17,199 nucleotides of DNA from positions 1-17,199 of the forward strand of contig DCEF01000018.1 of assembly GCA_002316805.1 (NCBI GenBank). Direction: 5' to 3'. The notes under the pieces were generated by a model that worked only from the letters and a program-made list of their open reading frames with translations, had not been told where the DNA came from and searched no databases. This DNA comes from Ruminococcaceae bacterium UBA1036. Lineage in GTDB: Bacteria > Bacillota > Clostridia > Oscillospirales > Acutalibacteraceae. A program made the position numbers and the translations under genes. Shown here one piece after another: positions 1 to 5,146 of the stretch (the first letter of the stretch is position 1; every line of letters begins with the position of its first letter).

Positions 1-8
1 GTAAAAAT

Positions 9-209
9 TCAGGCCGTTTTCTGTTTTTGCTGGATAAGCTCGTCTAGGGCCTTTGAGAATTCGTTCTCTGCCCCATTTGGGCTTCTATGTCCATTAAGCA
101 CCATGCTTACATATTCCGGCGTGTAGCCAAGTTGTTCTGCAAGTCGCTTTTTTGAGATACGGTTCATATGCAATTTGGCAATCAGCCGAGCCGTCCAATC
201 TTCGGGCAT
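9..209 (-). CDS. Small XRE-like helix-turn-helix protein
   Basis: This gene encodes a 66-residue protein that is almost entirely a helix-turn-helix. The stretch around residues 17-42 (SKKRLAEQLGYTPEYVSMVLNG) has the layout of XRE/Cro DNA-binding domains: a first helix ending in AEQLG and a recognition helix starting TPEYVS. The ATG at 207-209 is preceded by GAAGGTGA with 8 bases of spacing, a good ribosome binding site. It is transcribed divergently from the XRE gene at 445, and the shared intergenic region carries repeated operator-like motifs. This is the layout of a Cro/CI-like switch in phages and integrative elements. It has no second domain, so it probably works as a small dimeric regulator or excisionase-like factor. 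Its exact role is inferred. Confidence 0.75.
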   Translation of the reverse strand: MPEDWTARLIAKLHMNRISKKRLAEQLGYTPEYVSMVLNGHRSPNGAENEFSKALDELIQQKQKTA

Positions 210-242
210 TAAAAGTTCACCTTCTTTAATTTTCTTGTTGCA

Positions 243-411
243 TTTCTTAAACTAATGTGCTATTATCTGTTTGTGACAACAAGAACATAAACTCTGCTGA
301 CTGTTATTCAGCGGGGTAAGCACGTTTTAGTTTATGTACTGCAACTTTGTGATTCACAGTATAGTGCATGAACATAAACTTGTCAACACTTTTTTGCTAT
401 GTTCTTAAACT
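243..411. promoter_or_regulatory. Five-copy operator array between divergent XRE genes
   Basis: The intergenic region holds five copies of a motif close to GAACATAAAC, with core C(A/T)TAAAC or a close variant. They lie at 243-253 (TTTCTTAAACT), 283-293 (GAACATAAACT), 329-339 (inverted, AGTTTATGTAC), 370-380 (GAACATAAACT) and 401-411 (GTTCTTAAACT). Two copies are identical over 11 bases. The first copy sits just upstream of the leftward gene and the last 34 bases before the rightward ATG, so occupancy could affect both promoters. Binding by either XRE protein is inferred. A GCTGA/TCAGC hairpin lies at 296-312. I could not pick convincing -35/-10 pairs here. Confidence 0.55.
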
Positions 412-444
412 TTTTTTCGAAGCGTATGAAGAGGAGACAGCTTT

Positions 445-783
445 ATGTTTTATGATGTGTTCGCCGGGCTTTGCGAGAAGCGTGGAATCAAGCCCAGCAA
501 GGCAGCAGAAGAATGTGGTATCAATAAATCGAATGTAAGTAGCTGGAAAAATAATGGCTACACGCCCCGTGGAGATGCATTAAACAAAATAGCTACTTAT
601 TTTGGTGTATCTACTGACTACCTTATGGGAAAAGAACAAAAAGAAAAGCCCTCTGCCGAAGCAAAGAGCTTGTCTGATATTGAAAATGAAATTCTTAAAA
701 TTTACCGTACTCTCCCGGAAGACAAAAAGCAAGCTTTTATGACTGTTGCGCGGTCTTTAAAATCACAGTCAGCAGATAAATAG
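445..783 (+). CDS. XRE-family transcriptional repressor
   Basis: This 112-residue protein has an N-terminal XRE helix-turn-helix at about residues 4-62 (KAAEECGINKSNVSSWKNNG, then NKIATYFGVSTDYLMG, the usual end of an HTH_3 domain). A charged linker (KEQKEKPSAEAK) follows, then a helical tail, about residues 77-108, that could dimerise. The length fits small CI/ImmR-like repressors without a peptidase domain. GAGGAGA upstream of the ATG at 445 is a good ribosome binding site. It is divergent from the small HTH gene at 9-209 and probably represses across the repeated motifs between them. It is likely the maintenance regulator of the integrated element; that role is inferred from context. Confidence 0.85.
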   Translation: MFYDVFAGLCEKRGIKPSKAAEECGINKSNVSSWKNNGYTPRGDALNKIATYFGVSTDYLMGKEQKEKPSAEAKSLSDIENEILKIYRTLPEDKKQAFMTVARSLKSQSADK

Positions 784-847
784 CTGTTTTGAGTGGACGA
801 TTTGATTCTTCAATAATCTTTATAATTTCTTTTTCGTCTTTATTCAT
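737..847 (-). CDS. Possible small ORF (36 residues), unknown
   Basis: A 36-codon frame starts at the ATG at 845-847. GGGAG stands 8 bases upstream, so initiation is plausible. The product (MNKDEKEIIKIIEESNRP, then a hydrophobic stretch LKTAIYLLTVILKTAQQS) has a charged amphipathic first half and a hydrophobic second half, which could be a short membrane or helical peptide. It overlaps the 3' end of the XRE gene on the opposite strand by 47 bases. An 8-bp inverted repeat at 859-876 touches its ribosome binding site. I do not recognise it. Against it: short, overlapping another gene, and no clear homologue. A longer in-frame start at 967 has no ribosome binding site. Confidence 0.25.
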   Translation of the reverse strand: MNKDEKEIIKIIEESNRPLKTAIYLLTVILKTAQQS

Positions 848-858
848 TATATAATCTC

Positions 859-876
859 CCGTTAATGTATTAACGG
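859..876. promoter_or_regulatory. Operator-like perfect 8-bp dyad
   Basis: CCGTTAAT GT ATTAACGG is a perfect 8-bp inverted repeat with a 2-base centre. The centre is too short for an RNA loop unless inner pairs open, so a dimeric protein binding site is more likely. It overlaps the ribosome binding site of the 36-codon frame. It differs from the C(A/T)TAAAC motif between the XRE genes. Confidence 0.4.
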
Positions 877-1021
877 CATGTCGTCTACATACAATATTAG
901 CCTTTTTGCATAATAATTCAATACTAAAATTTTTATTATGCATAATATATGAATATGATGCTGCCAATTTGGAAGATTCGCATTATGGAACGGCCAAAGA
1001 AAGAAAAATAGCAGATTTAAG

Positions 1022-1063
1022 CAAAAAATACCGCCCTCTTCTACTCGCGATAGGAAAGAGCGG
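1022..1063 (-). terminator. Intrinsic terminator after the coiled-coil gene
   Basis: Read leftward, a 13-bp stem (CCGCTCTTTCCTA with TAGAAGAGGGCGG, one C-A mismatch and G-U pairs) with a 7-base loop is followed by TATTTTTTGC. It lies 28 bases past the stop of the 82-residue gene. Confidence 0.75.
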
Positions 1064-1068
1064 CTCAC
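1047..1068. repeat. 22-bp exact repeat, copy 1
   Basis: These 22 bases recur identically at 1430-1451. In both places they form one arm of a leftward terminator plus its loop and the following CTCAC. The opposite arms have drifted, and each still pairs well through G-U pairs. Confidence 0.8.
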
Positions 1069-1090
1069 TACCAGGCATAACTGGTAATTA

Positions 1091-1339
1091 TTATTTAGCT
1101 TTTTTAAAAAGCGGAGTTATTTGGATACTGGCGTCTTCCGCCCAATCCAGAAGATTGTTTACTGCGTTGCGGGTGACTTTCGAATCATCTTTGAGGATTT
1201 CAATGCCATTCTGCATTTTATCCAGCCGTTCATCAATGGAGCCTAACCGTTTTTCCATAGAATTCATTTGGTCATTGACCGGCTTCAATTTTGAATCCAT
1301 AAGCTGTGCTATTGCCTGTAAATCCTTTTCATCCAGCAT
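1091..1339 (-). CDS. Small coiled-coil protein, unknown function
   Basis: This gene encodes 82 residues, strongly helical and heptad-like from about residue 5 to 60 (IAQLMDSKLKPVNDQMNSME, then KRLGSIDERLDKMQNGIEIL), with a hydrophobic/charged tail (NNLLDWAEDASIQITPLFKK). There is no signal peptide or membrane segment. GGCGGTGAG stands just before the ATG at 1337-1339. It is a self-contained unit: its own promoter (TTGAAA-N17-TATACT) lies upstream and an intrinsic terminator follows. Small proteins of this shape (a run of LxxIxxRLDxM-type heptads) occur on phages and mobile elements of Firmicutes, usually without assigned function. I do not recognise a specific family and infer only self-association or partner binding through the coiled coil. 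Confidence 0.8.
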   Translation of the reverse strand: MLDEKDLQAIAQLMDSKLKPVNDQMNSMEKRLGSIDERLDKMQNGIEILKDDSKVTRNAVNNLLDWAEDASIQITPLFKKAK

Positions 1340-1361
1340 TTTCTCACCGCCTTGTTTACCA

Positions 1362-1390
1362 AGTATAACATCGGGTTAAAAATCTTTCAA
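1362..1390 (-). promoter_or_regulatory. Sigma-A promoter of the coiled-coil gene
   Basis: Reading leftward, TTGAAA (1385-1390) and TATACT (1362-1367) are separated by exactly 17 bases. A TG one base before the -10 gives an extended -10. It lies 23 bases upstream of the ATG at 1339, between the terminator of the toxin-like gene and the coiled-coil gene. Confidence 0.75.
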
Positions 1391-1401
1391 GACGCTGTTT
1401 A

Positions 1402-1448
1402 AATAAAAAATAGCCGTCCTCTCCTACTTGCGATAGGAAAGAGCGGCT
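1402..1448 (-). terminator. Intrinsic terminator after the Panacea-linked gene
   Basis: Read leftward, AGCCGCTCTTTCCTA pairs with TAGGAGAGGACGGCT (15 bp, one mismatch and two G-U pairs) around a 7-base loop, followed by ATTTTTTATTT. It ends the unit 1467-2371. Confidence 0.8.
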
Positions 1449-1451
1449 CAC
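1430..1451. repeat. 22-bp exact repeat, copy 2
   Basis: Identical to 1047-1068 and again one arm of a leftward terminator. The two copies bracket the 82-residue gene and its promoter, so that gene sits between two near-identical terminators. Confidence 0.8.
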
Positions 1452-1466
1452 CAAATATTTTATTTA

Positions 1467-1919
1467 TCAACCACCATGATTATAGGCCGAAAAATCGAAG
1501 TCAAATCCAATTATGTAATATATGGGGCATAAGTCCTTTTTTATCCCTATAATTCGCATATTGTGATTGTTAAATTGGAAAACACAATATTTGGAGTCTT
1601 TAGACATTGTATAATTCTCAGGACTAAAATTGATTTCAGATTGTGGAATCGTTTCAAATCCCCATTTTTTGCCTTGACCACTAATACCCAGCCATGTATT
1701 GCTCGAAATTTCTATTAACTTGTTTATTAAAGCACTTTTTACTTTTTGTTCATCATGAAGCATTTTCTTTGAAAAGTAGTTAAAATTATACTTATGATTC
1801 ATAGTCATGTGTTGAAAAGAAAAAGCAGGGTATTGCTCACAATTAGCGCCCCGCTTAATCTGCTCCAGATTGGATTTTTTAATTTTGACTGTAGATTCTT
1901 GTAGCTTTAGCTTCTTCAT
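1467..1919 (-). CDS. Unrecognised protein paired with Panacea gene; candidate toxin
   Basis: This 150-residue protein is the second gene of a two-gene leftward unit. Its ATG at 1917-1919 overlaps the TGA of the Panacea-domain gene (ATGA), so the two are probably translationally coupled. The N-terminus is basic (MKKLKLQESTVKIKKSNLEQ). The middle has FSFQHMTMNHKYNF and KALINKL-like helical stretches plus a WLGISGQGKKWGFE segment. The C-terminal half looks beta-rich and ends in YYIIGFDFDFSAYNHGG. There is no signal peptide and no clear membrane segment. I do not recognise the family. Panacea-domain proteins are known to act as antitoxins for many unrelated toxins, so a toxin role is inferred from gene order, size and coupling, not from sequence. 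Conserved-looking candidates for active residues are the C-terminal Asp, Tyr, Asn and His. Confidence 0.7.
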   Translation of the reverse strand: MKKLKLQESTVKIKKSNLEQIKRGANCEQYPAFSFQHMTMNHKYNFNYFSKKMLHDEQKVKSALINKLIEISSNTWLGISGQGKKWGFETIPQSEINFSPENYTMSKDSKYCVFQFNNHNMRIIGIKKDLCPIYYIIGFDFDFSAYNHGG

Positions 1920-2371
1920 GATTCAATATAATGCTCCAAAAAATACTTCTGAATGATATGAGGATCAATTTCATTATTTTGCGGAGTAACCTGCCACGGT
2001 GTTTCAGCATGCGTCATATTTCTTAGCTTCCAAGCAGAATATTGTCCAAAAGTCTCATACACTGATTTAAGGATTTCCGTATCTTCTTCGCCAATTTGGC
2101 TGAAATCAAAATCATCAGTAAAAACGATTCCGTTTCCTTTATAAGCTTTATATTGATGATAAATTTTCTCAACTACTGGTCCATGCTCCCAAGCAACTAT
2201 CGGATCACCGAATAATTTATGCCCTGTAAGTCCTAAAAAAGTTCCTTGAGCATAATATAGAAGCTTCTGAAGTTTTAAGTTAGAAATCAAATCCGCATCT
2301 TCATCCTCATACGTCTTTCTATTGTAGGCTAAAAACCATTTTGCAATTTGATCTGCAGTATACTTAGCCAT
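1916..2371 (-). CDS. Panacea-domain (DUF4065, SocA/GepA-like) protein, likely antitoxin
   Basis: This protein of about 151 residues is covered almost entirely by a Panacea/DUF4065 domain. Diagnostic stretches are YTADQIAKWFL near the start, NLKLQKLLYYAQGTFLGLTG at about residues 31-50, and DPIVAWEHGPVVEKIYHQYK at about 56-75. The start chosen is the ATG at 2369-2371, which has AAAGGAG 9 bases upstream. A TTG two codons earlier is open too, but lies only 3 bases from the same ribosome binding site. SocA is a proteolysis adaptor antitoxin, and Panacea proteins neutralise many toxin types by direct binding. It is first in the unit with the candidate toxin overlapping its stop, the usual antitoxin-toxin order. 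The domain call is firm; the antitoxin role is inferred. Confidence 0.88.
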   Translation of the reverse strand: MAKYTADQIAKWFLAYNRKTYEDEDADLISNLKLQKLLYYAQGTFLGLTGHKLFGDPIVAWEHGPVVEKIYHQYKAYKGNGIVFTDDFDFSQIGEEDTEILKSVYETFGQYSAWKLRNMTHAETPWQVTPQNNEIDPHIIQKYFLEHYIES

Positions 2372-2403
2372 CTTCAAACGCTCCTTTCAAAAGTAATTTA
2401 AGT

Positions 2404-2464
2404 AAAAATGTCCCCCACTGGGACACATCGCGCACATTACTATGCGTGAGAGGTGCGGGGGGTC
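2404..2464 (-). promoter_or_regulatory. Attenuator-like leader of the Panacea gene pair
   Basis: Read leftward, TGTCCC-AGTGG-GGGACA (2409-2425) forms a 6-bp hairpin followed by TTTTT (2404-2408), a compact intrinsic terminator 33 bases before the Panacea ATG. Upstream, a C-run in GACCCCCCGCAC (2453-2464) can instead pair with GTGGGGG (2412-2418), which includes the terminator arm, so the two structures exclude each other. This GC-rich block sits in very AT-rich surroundings. Transcription attenuation is inferred; the hairpins are visible. The same hairpin could also simply stop transcripts entering from the right. Confidence 0.4.
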
Positions 2465-2476
2465 TCATTACTTATT

Positions 2477-2482
2477 ATTATA
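2477..2482 (-). promoter_or_regulatory. Probable -10 box for the Panacea gene pair
   Basis: A perfect TATAAT reads leftward about 106 bases before the Panacea ATG. No good -35 lies 17 bases upstream; TTGGCA at 23 bases is too far. If used, the transcript would begin near 2470 and include the whole attenuator-like leader. Confidence 0.4.
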
Positions 2483-2588
2483 CACAGATGTAGTAAAAAG
2501 TATACTGCCAAATAGTTTAATTTCTTTGACTATACGGTAATTTTTCGCTGTTTAGCGTTATTTATCACCGTTTATCATATATTTTTAG

Positions 2589-2626
2589 AAAATCCGTCCC
2601 ACCCGGCTGGCCACCGGATAAGGCGG
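2589..2626 (-). terminator. Leftward hairpin upstream of the integrase gene
   Basis: CCGCCTTATCCGG and CCGGGTGGGACGG (leftward reading) pair over 13 positions with one mismatch and three G-U pairs around a 7-base loop, followed by ATTTTC. It resembles the terminators at 1022 and 1402 (shared CCG(T)CC..., GATA..., GCGGCTCACC). No leftward gene lies immediately to its right, so it may be a relic, a leader structure of int, or a barrier against transcripts antisense to int. Confidence 0.4.
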
Positions 2627-2684
2627 CTCACCATCAGCAGGGCTGACAGCATGGTTATAACACCAAAATAATTATACTGTTTCA

Positions 2685-2715
2685 GCCCGGGATAATCAAT
2701 ATCCCGGGCATTTTT
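2685..2715 (+). terminator. Strong intrinsic terminator just upstream of int
   Basis: GCCCGGGATA-ATCAA-TATCCCGGGC is a perfect 10-bp stem with a 5-base loop followed by ATTTTT. It lies only 23 bases before the int start codon, so rightward transcripts from upstream end here unless an antitermination event occurs. It either insulates int or attenuates it. Confidence 0.85.
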
Positions 2716-2738
2716 ATACTCGAAAACGGAGGCATAAT

Positions 2739-3908
2739 ATGTCAAGGCGAAAAATCACAGACGGCCTGCATCTGCGTGCTGACGGGCGCTGGGAGCGAAA
2801 AGAAAAAATCAATGGGAAGATGCACTGGTTTTCATCGATAGACCCCGCAGAAGTTTGGGAAAAACGGGATAAGGCCATCGCGGCGGTCGGGCAGGAAGAG
2901 GCAGAAAAAGAATCTGGCCCAACATTTAACGAAGTCGCGGATGTATATGAAACCTCTGTGTATGATATGAAATACGGCACGCAGAAAGTATACCTCCCGG
3001 CGATTAAGCGGGCAAAAGCAAGGTTCGGAGAACAGCGAATAAAAGAAATTGAGCCTTATGAAATAGCTGGATTCTTGAAATCTCTTTCCAGCATGGCCCG
3101 GACTACCGTGTTAAATCAGAAGACGGTGCTTAACGCAATATTTCAGACGTGGATAAGCAGTCCCAAATGGCACGGCGACCACAATGCAGCGGAACTTGTT
3201 ACAGTACCGCATGGGTTACGAAAAGGTAAGCGTGAGCCGCCTACAGCAAATCAGGTGGAAATTGTGAAGAGCCATTACCTCGATCCGGATGCTTTACCCG
3301 CTGTGGTTTATCTGTGCACCGGAGAGAGGAAGGGCGAAGCCTGTGGGATACAGCTAAAAGATGTTGACTTTGAGCGTGGAACAATCAGCATTACAAAGCA
3401 CGTTGAGCTTGTCGGAAATAAGCCGCATATCCGCAGCGGAGCAAAAACAGAGGCCGGCGTGCGGGAGGTTCCCCTGCTGCAAATGCTTCGGGAAGCGCTT
3501 GAGCCGTTGCGAAATAAATCGCCGAAAACATATATTCTCGGTGATGGTAAAAAGCCGCTGTCCGGTTCGCAGTACAGCCGTATGTGGGTATCTTTCTGGC
3601 GCAAGTATGGTATGGCACACTCTCGCGAAACAACGGAAAAGCATTTGCGTAACGGTGTACCGAAAATTACAAAACGTACTGTCTGGACGGCTGATGTCTG
3701 CGCTCATCAATTTCGGCATGAATATGTCTGCATGCTCGCGGAAGCCGACATACCGGAAGCTATTGCAATTCAAATTGTCGGGCACGCTAACGCAAAAATG
3801 ATTCATGAGGTCTATATGAGCCTTAAGCCCAAAATGATAAACGATACTCGCACAGCACTTGACGCTCTTATTTCTGTGCCTACAACGCCTACCAAAACGC
3901 CTACTTAA
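2739..3908 (+). CDS. int: Tyrosine recombinase (phage/element integrase)
   Basis: This 389-residue site-specific recombinase would join and excise the element at its attachment site. The N-terminus (residues 1-57: ITDGLHLRADGRW, KINGKMHWFS) looks like an arm-type DNA-binding domain. Residues about 60-150 look like the core-binding SAM-like domain. The catalytic domain carries the full set: R197 (TGERKGEA), K236 (SGAKTEAG), H323-x-x-R326 (AHQFRHEY), H349 (VGHAN) and nucleophile Y359 (HEVYMSL). GGAGG lies 6 bases before the ATG at 2739. The length is normal for phage and ICE integrases, and no break is seen, so it is probably active. The gene stops 102 bases from the 3' end of tRNA-Ser(GCU), which makes that tRNA the likely integration target. 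The C-terminal tail is Thr/Pro-rich (VPTTPTKTPT). Confidence 0.95.
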   Translation: MSRRKITDGLHLRADGRWERKEKINGKMHWFSSIDPAEVWEKRDKAIAAVGQEEAEKESGPTFNEVADVYETSVYDMKYGTQKVYLPAIKRAKARFGEQRIKEIEPYEIAGFLKSLSSMARTTVLNQKTVLNAIFQTWISSPKWHGDHNAAELVTVPHGLRKGKREPPTANQVEIVKSHYLDPDALPAVVYLCTGERKGEACGIQLKDVDFERGTISITKHVELVGNKPHIRSGAKTEAGVREVPLLQMLREALEPLRNKSPKTYILGDGKKPLSGSQYSRMWVSFWRKYGMAHSRETTEKHLRNGVPKITKRTVWTADVCAHQFRHEYVCMLAEADIPEAIAIQIVGHANAKMIHEVYMSLKPKMINDTRTALDALISVPTTPTKTPT

Positions 3909-3961
3909 AATTGCTTTTAAATGCACTTTTGTGAATTGATAAGAATTACTATGAAATAGAT

Positions 3962-4003
3962 AAAACCCGCATGAATACTGGATTTTCAGCACTCATGCGG
4001 GTT
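3962..4003 (-). terminator. Terminator following the tRNA-Ser genes
   Basis: AACCCGCATGA and TCATGCGGGTT form a perfect 11-bp stem (3964-3974 with 3993-4003). Read leftward it is followed by TTTTATC, fitting termination of the leftward tRNA transcript 7 bases past the encoded CCA. Read rightward, the tail is AAAATTC, so it is weak for int. If the element joins within the tRNA 3' end, this terminator is supplied by the element. Confidence 0.65.
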
Positions 4004-4010
4004 AAAATTC

Positions 4011-4101
4011 TGGCGGAGAAAGAGAGATTTGAACTCTCGCGCCGGTCACCCGGCCTACTCCCTTAGCAGGGGAGCCCCTTCAGCCACTTGGGTATTTCTC
4101 C
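4011..4101 (-). tRNA. tRNA-Ser(GCU)
   Basis: Read leftward, it starts GGAGAAATACCCAAG and ends TTTCTCCG-CCA. The 7-bp acceptor stem GGAGAAA/TTTCTCC is perfect. The anticodon stem CTCCC/GGGAG holds loop CTGCTAA, giving anticodon GCU (serine, AGC/AGU codons). The long variable arm typical of serine tRNAs (TAGGCCGGGTGACCGGC region) and the T arm with GTTCAAAT are present. The CCA is encoded. Its 3' end is next to the integrase gene and is probably the attachment site. Confidence 0.95.
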
Positions 4102-4151
4102 GGATATGGCTAAAAAGCGAAACCGCCTGTCAAATAAATGAAACTTAAAAA

Positions 4152-4240
4152 TGGCGGAGAGGAAGAGATTCGAACTCTTGGTCCCTTGCGGGATCACTAG
4201 TTTTCAAGACTAGCTCCATAAACCACTCGGACACCTCTCC
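4152..4240 (-). tRNA. tRNA-Ser(UGA)
   Basis: Read leftward, it starts GGAGAGGTGTCCGAG and ends CCTCTCCG-CCA with a perfect 7-bp acceptor stem. The anticodon stem CTAGT/ACTAG encloses CTTGAAA, anticodon UGA (serine, UCN codons). It has a long variable arm (GATCCCGCAAGGGACC) and a T arm with GTTCGAAT. It lies 50 bases upstream of tRNA-Ser(GCU) and is probably cotranscribed from the promoter at 4267-4296. Confidence 0.96.
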
Positions 4241-4266
4241 AACAAATGCGCCAAAGCACAGTTTTT

Positions 4267-4296
4267 ATATTAACATATTTTTGCATTGCTTGTCAA
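4267..4296 (-). promoter_or_regulatory. Promoter of the tRNA-Ser pair
   Basis: Reading leftward, consensus TTGACA (4291-4296) is separated by 18 bases from TAATAT (4267-4272); TTAATA gives 17. It stands 26 bases before the mature tRNA-Ser(UGA) 5' end. The strong -35 suits a tRNA gene. Confidence 0.75.
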
Positions 4297-4556
4297 TGCC
4301 GATTTCGGAAAAAATCTAACATCTTCCTCTAAAAGCCATACTAATAATGCACCAATACACTTTAAGCGGCAAAATAATAAATGCAGTGGAACTTTTTAAA
4401 TTCTCGCCAAAATATATTGTTTGTAAAAGTTGTTTCACAAGCGGTTTTAGGTTTTAAAAGTTTTAGAGAGCGCATTGCAAATGGCGGTTGTGCCATGCTG
4501 TCTTCATAGGCATTCACGAGGGAATCAGCTGACCGCTGGCACAGGCGGCAATTCAT
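4297..4556. other. Gene-free AT-rich stretch
   Basis: Between the tRNA promoter and the terminator of the CmpB-like gene I see no frame with a ribosome binding site, no repeat and no RNA structure I can defend. Confidence 0.5.
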
Positions 4557-4593
4557 TAAATAAAACAGCCGTCCCAAATTACAGGAACGGCTG
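4557..4593 (-). terminator. Intrinsic terminator of the CmpB-like gene
   Basis: Leftward, CAGCCGTTCC and GGACGGCTG pair (7 bp plus CC/GG with one bulged base) around a 9-base loop, followed by TTTTATTTAA. It begins 5 bases past the stop codon at 4599. Confidence 0.8.
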
Positions 4594-4598
4594 CATAT

Positions 4599-4994
4599 TC
4601 ATTCTTTTGCAGAAACTCGGTCAAACAGCCTTTCACATGACGAGCACAGCAACATAGCCGGTATTGTCGCTGCATACCATAGGATAGAAAATGGCAGGCA
4701 GATTTGGCCAAGAATATTCATTGGCATCTGTGAGTAATCCCAGACATTCATCTTCATCGTAAGGTTTACAATCACTCCGATGATAAATTCCACCGATGTT
4801 ATAATCCCGGAACCTGCAAAGCATTTAACCGCAAGCGACATATTATGCAGCTTGTGGTTGCACACTTTGTCAATCAGGCAGAGGCATGTCCCGCCTGCAA
4901 TAGCCATTGAAAAGTCTGTCTTGCCGCGGCACAGGATTTCCAGTATTGGATAAAGGGTACCGCCTGCGCAAAAAATCAATGCATTTTTTTTCAT
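4599..4994 (-). CDS. CmpB-type putative ABC transporter permease (PF06541)
   Basis: This 131-residue integral membrane protein has about four membrane segments (residues about 5-22, 28-44, 55-78 and 94-117). Family-like signatures are YPILEILCRGKTDFSMAIAG near residue 15 and VEFIIGVIVNLTMKMNVWDY followed by SQMPMNILGQICLPFSILW in the C-terminal half. These match the CmpB/'putative ABC-transporter type IV' family of Firmicutes, whose substrate and partners are unknown. GGAGGTGA lies just before the ATG at 4992-4994. No ATPase or binding-protein gene is adjacent, so a true ABC role cannot be supported here. It is divergent from pepV and has its own terminator. Confidence 0.8.
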   Translation of the reverse strand: MKKNALIFCAGGTLYPILEILCRGKTDFSMAIAGGTCLCLIDKVCNHKLHNMSLAVKCFAGSGIITSVEFIIGVIVNLTMKMNVWDYSQMPMNILGQICLPFSILWYAATIPAMLLCSSCERLFDRVSAKE

Positions 4995-5110
4995 GTTTTC
5001 ACCTCCGCAACAGACTATTTCAGTATTTGCGCAGGCAGATGAAATATTCCTGCCAGCCTGATGGTTATGCCGGCAATTTGTTTGAAATAAGCTGCATTTT
5101 AAACTTTTCG

Positions 5111-5119
5111 TGATATAAT
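5111..5119 (+). promoter_or_regulatory. Extended -10 promoter of pepV
   Basis: TGATATAAT is a perfect extended -10 (TGnTATAAT), 27 bases before the TTG start. There is no good -35 at the right distance, which is common for extended -10 promoters. Confidence 0.6.
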
Positions 5120-5146
5120 AATTGGCAGAGAAAGAAGGTATAAAAT

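Noticed and set aside
906..1379. Rightward open frame of 157 codons
   Set aside because: It runs antisense through the coiled-coil gene and its promoter and terminator, has no ribosome binding site, and its product has no domain-like pattern.
1047..1451. Possible CRISPR or transposon ends from the 22-bp repeat
   Set aside because: Only two exact copies, both explained as arms of leftward terminators; no spacers, terminal inverted repeats or transposase.
2583..2715. Known riboswitch class before int
   Set aside because: No conserved core of a riboswitch class I know is visible; only two hairpins.
3354..3992. Leftward open frame of 212 codons within int
   Set aside because: Antisense to the catalytic domain of an intact integrase, and Cys/Arg/His-rich as expected for a shadow frame.
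4011..4240. Direct repeat of the tRNA 3' ends as attL and attR
   Set aside because: The similarity between 4011-4035 and 4152-4176 is the normal resemblance of two serine tRNAs; only 50 bases separate the genes and no element lies between them.
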